NCBI RefSeq assembly: GCF_031755915.1
Contig: NC_083390.1
Span: 25,781,001 to 25,845,000 of the forward strand
DNA from: Ziziphus jujuba
Taxonomy: Eukaryota; Streptophyta; Magnoliopsida; Rosales; Rhamnaceae
Length of the DNA stretch: 64,000 nucleotides
Direction: 5' to 3'
The position numbers and the translations under genes were made by a program. Below are positions 55,600 through 64,000 of this stretch, one piece after another; position 1 is the stretch's first letter; each line of letters begins with the position of its first letter. Below the pieces are notes generated by a model, which did no database searches, had not been told where the DNA came from, and saw nothing but the letters and a program-made list of their open reading frames with translations.

Positions 55600-56768
55600 G
55601 CACTTGTCCCAAATCATAGTCAACTTCCATTTAAGTTTCAAAACCCACTTTCGGCTTGGCCTTGCCATTGGCTTTGGCTAGATGGGTTCAAAAATTAAAA
55701 AGCAATTAAAGCAAAAAACACGGTTGGGGTTGGATTGGATTGTGTCATCAATCAGCTTTTATTTGTGTTGAGCACGTGATCTCATTTAACCATTCCAGTT
55801 CTTAGAAATTAAATTTTAATCCTCCAAAATCAGATTGAATCATTTTATTATTAATTTGCTAGCTCTTCGCTGCTACACCACATGCCCCAGCAGCTGCAGC
55901 AGCACAGCTGCATTATGACAACTTCAAGCCTAGACGCAAATATTAATTCCTCTATACCATAAATTTACCAGACAATCATGATTCAAAGTGTGTAATACAT
56001 GAGAAAAATAATAATAACAATTAATAAAAGAAAAGAAAGTTAGTACATGATGGTTAATTACCGGTAGTGGCAGTACTTGTGGCCCAACCCAAATGAACAT
56101 ACAATTTTCAAAGCCGAAAAAAGGGCGATCAAAATGAACCCAGCTAACTAGTGGCCCAGGTGCAGGGTCTCATGAGTCATGACCGACGCTGTCCACACAC
56201 ATGAGTCATGACACATGGTAACATATACTGATGGGCGACAGCGACACACAGTCACAGACCGAGCCTCTGAGTTATACAGAGAGGTACATAAAAAAGATAG
56301 CAACAGACGAACAGCCCCACGAACCTATCCTATATTTTACTGGACAGAAAAAAAAAAAAAGAAAAAAAAAAGAAAAAAGGAAAATTGAAATTATAACAAG
56401 TTTCCTTGTTATTTCACTGCTCACAATATTTCTTCATGATTAATAGAATCCCTCCCCAGTCTCCAGTCCAAAAAAAAAGATTTTTAAAAATCCAAGAAAC
56501 CAAAAACAAAAAATAATTGACAACCCTCCCCACTGGCACTGCCATTGATAATAGCTGTACCAGTACTAATGTTATTTTATATGTGTATTCATTCAAAATG
56601 AAATAATCACTTGTCCTTTGGTAAAATAACTCTTAGCGCGAGAGACCCTTCAATTATAGTAAGTAGATAAATTATCACCCTACAAAAAGGGCATTCTCCT
56701 CCTCTTTTCCTCATCACACCACCGAACATCTCTTCCTTTCTCTCTCTCTCTGCTCGGCTCTGCTCAGG

Positions 56769-56890
56769 GTAAGGAAAACAATCAATTTTCCTCGCTTCTC
56801 ATTTGTTTTGCTATATGTATATATACATTTATATGAAGTGAGCTAAACCCAGTTTAACTGCAAAATTTCTCTTGATTCATTTTTTCCCAG
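56769..56890 (+). other. Probable 5' UTR intron of the XTH gene
   Basis: A donor-like CTCAGG|GTAAGG at 56769 and an acceptor TTTTTTCCCAG at 56890 bracket 122 bp just before the ATG at 56898, after a CT-rich leader. Confidence 0.5.
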
Positions 56891-56897
56891 TAGACAA

Positions 56898-57380
56898 ATG
56901 GCATCTTACCAGCAATGGACGCTGTTGCTAGGACTGGTGTGTATGATGATCTCTGGAATAATGGCAGCTCCCCCAAGGAAGCCTTTAGATGTGCCATTTG
57001 GTAGAAACTATGCTCCCACATGGGCTTTTGATCACATTAAATACTCCCCTGGTGAGACGGAGATAAAGCTAGTATTGGACAAATACACAGGTATATATTA
57101 TAGAGGAGAACTACTATAGTACATCATATCTTTCATTCATCTTATTTATTTTCTCCTTTTCACATAACAAATTGATCATGTCGCTGTTCTTCGTTGATTG
57201 CTGTTCTTAAATTAATATCTTTGGGTTGGGTTGGGTTGGGTTTTGTTTTGTTTTGCAAATTAAAAGGTACTGGCTTCCAATCTAAAGGGTCCTACTTGTT
57301 CGGCCACTTCAGTATGAAAATGAAACTCGTCCCCGGAGACTCCGCCGGAACAGTGACTGCTTTCTATGTGAGTGTTATGT

Positions 57381-57415
<35 letters not shown>

Positions 57416-58723
57416 GTACCATGTATTAATTATAAAAGAAAATTTTATTGCAGTTATCTTCACAAAACTCGGAGCATGATGAGATAGACTTCGAGTTCTT
57501 GGGAAACAGATCAGGGCAGCCCTACATTGTACAGACCAATGTGTTCACGGGAGGGAAGGGAGACAGAGAGCAAAGGATTTACCTTTGGTTCGACCCCACC
57601 ATAAATTACCACTCCTACTCCGTCCTCTGGAACTCCTATCAGATTGTGTGAGTTTCTTTTCCTTTTCTTTTTCTTTCCTTCACTTTCTGCGTTAAAAAAA
57701 TGTGACAAGGGAAATTAGACGCATCTTAAATGGGATTCTTTGCTGGTGGTATGCGCCGTGCCGATATTATCTCTAGCGTTATCAATTAGATTGGTGAATA
57801 CATTTAAGATGGTTTTATTGAACACAGAGGGGCTTACCGGCTTCCTCGAAAACAAATTGCTTTCCAAAATATATAATATAGAAATTTCGGTGAACATGAC
57901 AAGTTGTATGCCTTAATTGGATAGATACGGCTTAAATGAGTTAATTTTTCCGACAAAAATAATCAAGTCGTCTGATTAGTAGAAAACAAAGGTAAAGTGA
58001 AAAAAATAAATAATAAAATAAAATGAAGGAGATGGGTTTGTATTTTATGGTTGTCCATTTTGGTTCTCTCCTAGGATGGAGAGGACTGAGGAGGATTGTT
58101 TAGTTTTCCAACCCTGCGGGTTTTTAGTTTTGTCGACGTGATAGTCAATAGACCGACAAATCTTTGAAACAAAATTATGGGAATAGGAGTCCAACTTTTT
58201 CTTTTTCTTTTTTCGTTTTTCCCCCTTTTTTGAAAGAAATGGTGGGCTTGTGGATTTTATATGTATAAAATTGTAGTATTGATATGATGGGTGGTGGGGT
58301 TGGATTTGGATGCAATGAATCAGATTCCTCGTGGACGACGTACCAATCAGGGTGTTCAAGAATTTGCCAAACTTGGGAGTGAAATTCCCATTCAACCAAC
58401 CCATGAAGATCTACTCCAGCCTCTGGAACGCCGATGATTGGGCCACAAGAGGTGGGCTTGAGAAGACGGACTGGTCCAAGGCCCCATTCATCGCGTCTTA
58501 CAGGGGTTTCCACATCGACGGGTGCGAGGCGTCGGTCGAAGCCAAGTTCTGCGCTACCCAAGGAAAGAGATGGTGGGACCAGAAGGACTTTCGAGACCTT
58601 GACGCATATCAATACGGAAGGTTGAAGTGGGTCCGTGCTAAATACACAATCTACAACTATTGCACCGATAGAAAGAGATACCCATCTCTCCCACCAGAAT
58701 GCAAGCCAGACAGAGACATATGA
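56898..58723 (+). CDS. XTH5: Xyloglucan endotransglucosylase/hydrolase, XTH5-like (GH16)
   Basis: Four exons: 56898-57090, 57267-57367, 57454-57647 and 58324-58723; 295 residues, in frame. A signal peptide covers about residues 1-23 ([20 protein letters not shown]). Mature text [19 protein letters not shown] and [20 protein letters not shown] is typical of the XTH4/XTH5 branch. The GH16 active site [11 protein letters not shown] is at 106-116, with nucleophile Glu108, acid/base Glu112 and an N-glycosylation site NRS at 116-118. The C-terminal XET domain includes [26 protein letters not shown] and YTIYNYCTD with conserved cysteines. It cuts and rejoins xyloglucan in the cell wall during growth. 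Numbering as XTH5 is by remembered similarity and could be XTH4. Confidence 0.92.
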
Positions 58724-58890
58724 TCCAGGTGATCACCATCATCATTATCACCAGACCCAGTGATTTATATAATATATATTTATATATATATTGAAGAAAG
58801 AATCATGGTTTTTTTTTTTTTGGGTAAAAAAGGTAGAACATAGTATTATTGTTGATTGTATACACCAACATATCACTCTCATTGACTCAC

Positions 58891-58931
<41 letters not shown>

Positions 58932-61055
58932 GTGGATATTGTAGGCGAGGGTAGGGGTGTTTAAGCGAGTGATTTATTGGTGGCCTTTGTCTTCTTCTAT
59001 CACATCTACCAAGTCTAAAAGTGTCAATCATCAATATCATTGGGTTATGAGTTCAGCTGGGATTCGGTTGAACTTCAATTAGATTGTTTACTAAAAATAT
59101 TGTATCTTATGTATTCCTCCAATCTATACGTGGACTCATTAATTCTTTGTTTCAATTAGTATCGTTATTCTACATTTCACTATTTTTTTATTTAATTTGC
59201 ATGACAATGGTAAAGCAAGGTTAAAGGTGTGCTTTCAGCTAAAAAAAAAAAAAAAAAAAAAAAAAAGGGGGTTAAAGTTGTGCCGTGTGCAGCTATCTTA
59301 TCTATGTTATTCAATTTATTAATTAATTTTAATTGCACAAAAAGAGGAAGAGGCTTCACGTGACGTGCATAGTGCATGCCAACCTCTGCCTGCTCTGCGT
59401 AAATTCAACATCAACATGAGCTGTGCGGTAGCTTTTTCATTGTATAATGAATACAGCAGAGATAATCGTCAACAACCATAGAAATGAGATAAATATGGGT
59501 AATTATCAATTAGTTGTTAGCTATCTTTAGAGTGTAATGTTGGGCCCCATCGAAAGATAAAAGAGCATCTTTTCACACATTTTCAAACCCCTCTTTCCAC
59601 CGGTTGTTGAAAATTTTCATTCACTCGGCTACTTTCGTATGCATCATGGTATTTCAAGTTTTGTCTTTTTCTTTCGTTTTACAGATCATATTTCTTCAAT
59701 TATTACAAGTCCTCTTTTAATGCGTAAGAATTTTATTCAACTCAAAAATTTACATGAAGCATTAAGCGCGAAAAACTTTTCTTAAGCAAGATTAAAAATC
59801 AAAACAAGAAACACATCCCTAACCAGATTTGTTTAACTTATGATATATCAAAATTAATATTTTGACAACTTCTCCACCTATGGCATGTTAGTGACAAATA
59901 CAGGAACTCGTTTTAACGGGAACAATTTGAGATAGAATCTTATAAGAAAAATATTTATGCGGCTTGATTAACTTTCCTCTTTTTTTCTTTTTTTTTTTTA
60001 GTAATACATATTTAAAACTATAATGACAATTCTTTTGATATATATATTGAATATGTTGAATAATAAAATTACATGAACGTATATATTAAATCTAGAATAA
60101 TATTGCTAAAATTTCAAAAAATTACAATTAAAATTAATGAAATTAGCGCTGCCGAAAAATAAAAATCTATTACGTACGAAAATTGCAGTTAAATTTCTTT
60201 AGAACTTTATACCATGTAATTTTCCTTTCCAAGGAGAAAAATGTTCCGATAAAGTTTTCCTCTCTTATTGCTGATCGATGTGTAAAGAATCTGTAGATCA
60301 AGAAAGCAAAAAGTGAACTTCCTTCTCCAAGTTGAAGGCGAGGGAGAAGTGTCACTAACTGCAAAATAAGTGAATAAAACGTGGTTTATCTAATATTTAA
60401 GAGTTCTAGGTGCGCTTATTTATTTATTTATTTCTAAGATTTTTAGCTTATATATAATTCGACCTTTCTAGTTTTAAAAACGTAAATTTTTCCTCTATTT
60501 TTCAAAATTCATTATTTATGCCTAGATTGTTTTCAGTCCTACCTCTAACATTAATATCATCTACACTATCTAAAGGTATGCTTGTAATTTTAAAATGCGA
60601 GGAGTTAAATCCTAATTGGTACAAATTTGAAAAATCCAGATGAAATAGGAAATTCCATTTTGGAATTTAAACTTCACCACGCAAAACTAAAAAAAGTTAA
60701 ATAAATTTTTTAAGGAATATTACCATATTCCTTGGCTTCGGCTGAAGTGATGGGAGTAATTTTTTTGTTTTTTTTTGGGCTGAAAAGTGATGGAAGTAAT
60801 TTGTACTTGCGCCTTTGTGCCTGAACTACAATAGGGAATCATGATGTTCTAAAAAATACACAATGCTAGCTGTTTTTTTTTTTGTTTTGTGTGGTAATAA
60901 CAATGCTAGCTGTTTGTTGTTCTGTTATATATCATATCATATATTCATAGGCTTGTCAGAATACATATTCAAATTCCGAGTTAAATCAGACGCGGGTTAA
61001 ATCCCCTCGCCTCTTTAGTTTAATATAATTTAAAATATTGTAGTCTCTATCTAAA

Positions 61056-61091
<36 letters not shown>

Positions 61092-61851
61092 AATATATAT
61101 CAATTAAGTTTATACAAGATAACTTGATAATTTTAAGCTAGATTTTTTTTATTAGTCATTGAATTATATATTATTAGAATTTAAAATTTAAAAATAATTA
61201 AATTTAAATAAGTGACACATTAAAATTATATTTAAAAAAAGCAAATATGGTTGGAAATTGATAATTAATAAATATAAAAATTTTAATATTTATTATTATT
61301 GATGATAATGATCAACTTATGTAATAAAATTTAATTGGAACATTTAATTCGAATATTATTTATACTAAAATCTCAAAAATAATTTTTTTAATGATCACCA
61401 TTTAAATTACCATTTAGCACGTAAATATTACTAATTATCATTCTCTAGTGTTGATAAGTAATATTTTTTAAATATAATTTTACATCTTAGTCCTGTTATC
61501 TAAATGTTGAAAAAAAAAACTTCTTACATTAGTTTTAATATTAAAGATATGATTTTGACCTAGTTAATATAGTTGATATATATATATATATATATATAAG
61601 AATTAATTAATTGGGTGAAGACTTAAGATGCATGAGGATTGGAGAGCATATATATATATATATATATGGTTGTTCAGCGATGATAATTTTTAAAAACATT
61701 ACCATCAATATTATTATATAAAAGTAAATTTTTTTCAAAAATCATAATTTTTTAAAACATACATACAATAAAAAAAATATAAATATTTGCACAATAAATT
61801 TTTTTTATATATATATATACACGTGTATACATGGGTTATTCAAGTGAATGA
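58724..61851. other. 3.1 kb intergenic region right of XTH
   Basis: Starts with the XTH 3' UTR and a CT/TA microsatellite (about 58893-58930). Poly-A at 59241-59266 and (TA)n at 61063-61086, 61577-61598 and 61650-61668. The rest is AT-rich without recognised genes. GGGTTAAATCCCC near 60994 is only weakly tRNA-like. Confidence 0.55.
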
Positions 61852-62034
61852 AGAGGTAGAGAACGTGATAGATGTTTCAACATAAAGAAAACACCGGAGG
61901 AAAGGCAACGATCAATCCTCCAAGTATCAGCCAGCGGCAGCGTCACTGACCACAACAAGCAGGCCCACAAGGCCCAGACTGTCTCGTTCGGCCCTTACCA
62001 TCATGGAGAATATCATTTGAAGGCAATTTCATAA
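61852..62034 (+). pseudogene. DUF247 gene fragment
   Basis: An open frame without ATG translates KKTPEERQRSILQVSAS, then KQAHKAQTVSFGPYHHGEYHLKAIS before a TAA stop at 62032-62034. The block Q.VSFGPYHHG...LKA is the hallmark of plant DUF247 proteins (usually QVVSIGPYHHG, followed by MEEHKW). Normal DUF247 proteins are about 400-550 residues; here only about 60 codons survive, with no upstream start and a stop just after the motif. It looks like a relic. A split gene with undetected exons is unlikely, since no further DUF247 text was seen nearby. Confidence 0.6.
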
Positions 62035-62133
62035 TAGTAAGTATTTAAGTGTGAACAACTGCTGCAAGAAACCTTGGAATGCGTAGCGTGCTAATCTTCT
62101 TATCGTTATTCATACTCACCCAAGGAATCCGTG

Positions 62134-62165
<32 letters not shown>

Positions 62166-62986
62166 TGGGGTCATTGGTCATTTATATCCCTTCTTGCTGC
62201 AGCTTTTCCTTTCGCCCTCACCATTTTTCACACTATGTATACCATATTTCATTACCAACATGACATTGATTGATCAAAATTCTTCTCCACCACTCTTGCA
62301 CTTTGCTCCGAATTTCATTTATTATTTGTTTCATGGCAATGGAAGCTATATATACCACACAAACCACATTCCATTTTTCTATATAGGAATTCATCTCCGG
62401 ACTTCTCTTGCATTCTCTTTACCTAACTCATCTTCATCGTGTACTTTTTTTTTTTTTTAAGCTTCTCTTGCATTCTATTTTCCTTACTCATCTTCATTAT
62501 GTACTATTTTTTTATTTATTTTCCTTTTCCTTTGCAGCCAATCAAATTTGATGTACGTTGTCCATTGCTTTTTAACATTCTTACATGAGCAATATTCAAG
62601 AATTAGCTTGATGACCAAAAGTAAAAAGAGGAAAAAAAAAAAAAAAAACATCGAACAACTCTTTAACTATTAATCTCAATATCTAATAATTTGATAATAT
62701 GTATGTATATACTATACAAACCTCTAAGACTATATATATATATATATATATATTTTAAAGTTGGATTTCCCCTAGTCGCAGCTTACATATCAAGTTGCCT
62801 AAACAGAGAAATCTCAAATAATCTGCCCACATATTTGCCTCCTAAGTACAAAACCTCTGTCTCTCTTTATCTTTGGTCTCTCTTTATCTTTAGTGTCTCT
62901 CTCGGTTGGGTATATATGCGAGGCTCGAAGTCCAAAACTGCAATTCAACTTTGCAATTGAACTTCTAAACGCGATTCTATAGCTCG
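62035..62986. other. Spacer before the right-edge gene
   Basis: Contains (TA)n tracts at 62143-62166 and 62731-62752, and a short partly duplicated text TCTCTTGCATTCT at about 62405 and 62465. An open frame at 62079 begins with a hydrophobic stretch but runs into the TA tract, so it was not called. Confidence 0.55.
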
Positions 62987-64000
62987 TCATTTTCCAATTC
63001 CAATTAACCGAAGCTGCCAGAGATAATTGAAAAAAAAAAGAAAAAAGTACGCAATTGGATACAATAGATGATGATGAATAATAGTAGAAAAGAATATCAG
63101 CCACTAGTAATTAAAACAGCGGGTATACAATACTAGATAGTTAAATTATTAATTCATCTTACAATGTTGTTCTGAGGCTGTCTCCAATAGAATCCCTGAA
63201 GGACAACTGGCAAAACATTGCAAGCTGCTAGTATGTATATCATCAACGCATGCATTCCCATCCACTCCATCAACACTGTCATTCGCCTATATCCGCATAC
63301 ATCAACCTGTCAAATTCATTCAATCAAAAAACATATTTACTCACAAGATATATATATATATATATATATATATTATGCATCAGACAGACATCACTTCCAA
63401 TACCATTAAGGAAATAAAACAAATTACCAAAATAAAAAATAAAAGGAAACAAAACATATACAATTAACGAAATCAGCAAGTATTGCGACAAAATCAAAGC
63501 CCCGTAACGTTAACAAGTGCACTAATATATTACAAAAATCAAAACATTATTATCATTGTTTTCAACATTAAGTATTAGATTAGATGTCCAACCATGATGT
63601 AAATTCCCACAAAGAGAATGCCAGCAGCACCCGCGGTGAAACACATATAACTTAATGTGTAAAGAGGCTTGTTTAGATGCATCCCTGCAACCAACGACAA
63701 AAGCACGTGATGCCCTGATCATGAGTAACTCACTACTCTACATGACCAAAATCTCATCATATATAAATATGTAAATTAATACTAAATTTAAGAAAATAAT
63801 TTTTACCAAGCAAATCCAAGGCAAGTCCCAACACTACAAGTGAAGAAGACGGAATCATCCAGTGAAGTATTCTATCCCTATGATCCTGCATTCGATCGAT
63901 CAACATAATTATACAAATATATATATATATATATATTTAAATCCTTCATTCCAGTGGAATTATAATATTTACGTAAGCTACTTACATGTCATGTGACATT
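62987..64000 (-). CDS. Heparan-alpha-glucosaminide N-acetyltransferase-like membrane protein, 3' part, cut by right edge
   Basis: Minus-strand exons: 63885-63807, 63684-63593, 63306-63163 and a 27-nt last exon 63013-62987. Joined, they read DHRDRILHWMIPSSSLVVLG, LALDLLGMHLNKPLYTLSYM, CFTAGAAGILFVGIYIM, VDVCGYRRMTVLMEWMGMHA, LMIYILAACNVLPVVLQGF, YWRQPQNNI and the tail LRLIGIGK. This matches the C-terminal multi-helix region of plant HGSNAT-like (DUF5009/acyltransferase) proteins. Without the small last exon, translation would run from the NNI codons into a stop six bases later. The family is named after the lysosomal transmembrane acetyltransferase of animals; its plant substrate is not established. 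At the right edge a GTAAGT donor (complement, near 63985) follows text with a TGA in the expected frame, so the preceding exon could not be resolved. Confidence 0.82.

Larger units (their letters stand above)
52328..56767. other. 4.4 kb intergenic region left of XTH
   Basis: Contains (TA)n at 52330-52353, 53161-53185 and 53879-53894, a perfect 36-bp tandem duplication (53582-53653), a MITE-like inverted repeat (54218-54526), poly-A runs (54886-54915, 56347-56380) and a CT microsatellite (55572-55598). Open frames around 55007-55402 were not recognised. The right end is the XTH promoter. Confidence 0.55.

Noticed and set aside
60961..61020. tRNA-like text GGGTTAAATCCCC
   Set aside because: No cloverleaf could be built around it and the A-box region is absent.
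62079..62273. Open frame beginning with a signal-peptide-like hydrophobic stretch
   Set aside because: It runs directly into a (TA)n tract giving Ile-Tyr repeats, so it is not a credible secreted peptide.

Overview
The window is nuclear DNA from a flowering plant, most likely a eudicot. The evidence is intron-rich genes with GT-AG introns, plant-specific families (DYW-type PPR, IDD zinc finger, XTH, RBOH, HAK potassium transporter, plant DHHC S-acyltransferase), AT-rich intergenic DNA and many long (TA)n microsatellites. The species cannot be named from the sequence. There is no operon, CRISPR array, phage or gene cluster.

Left third (1-31 kb). The left edge cuts a minus-strand DEAD-box helicase of the PRP28/RH21 type (N-terminal 334 residues present). 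After a 4.4 kb spacer holding a diverged duplication come a HAK5-like high-affinity potassium transporter (+), an IDD/BIRD zinc-finger pseudogene with two frameshifts (+), a DHHC S-acyltransferase (-), an RRM protein of the BPA1 (ACD11-partner) type (+), a single-exon DUF761 protein (+) and the complete 17-exon MCM2 replicative helicase gene (+), which has a palindromic E2F site in its promoter.

Middle (31-44 kb). An intronless DYW-class PPR gene (-) is divergent to a VTT/DedA-type membrane protein (+). A ten-exon RBOHD-like NADPH oxidase gene (-) follows; its second intron carries a tRNA-derived SINE with a perfect 14-bp target-site duplication.

Right third (44-64 kb). This is mostly gene-poor AT-rich DNA with microsatellites, minisatellites and relics: a splicing factor 1 (SF1) pseudogene interrupted by a Copia-like LTR plus primer-binding site, a MITE-like inverted repeat and a DUF247 fragment. 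An XTH5-like xyloglucan endotransglucosylase gene (+) and the 3' end of a heparan-alpha-glucosaminide N-acetyltransferase-like gene (-, cut by the right edge) complete it.

The genes are functionally unrelated neighbours, as is usual in plants. I found no convincing undescribed system. The most informative signals are the nested SF1/LTR relic, the SINE with intact target duplication, the E2F palindrome and the twice-frameshifted IDD gene. Exon boundaries were read by eye from GT-AG signals, reading-frame continuity and family knowledge; exon lengths were checked to keep frame.
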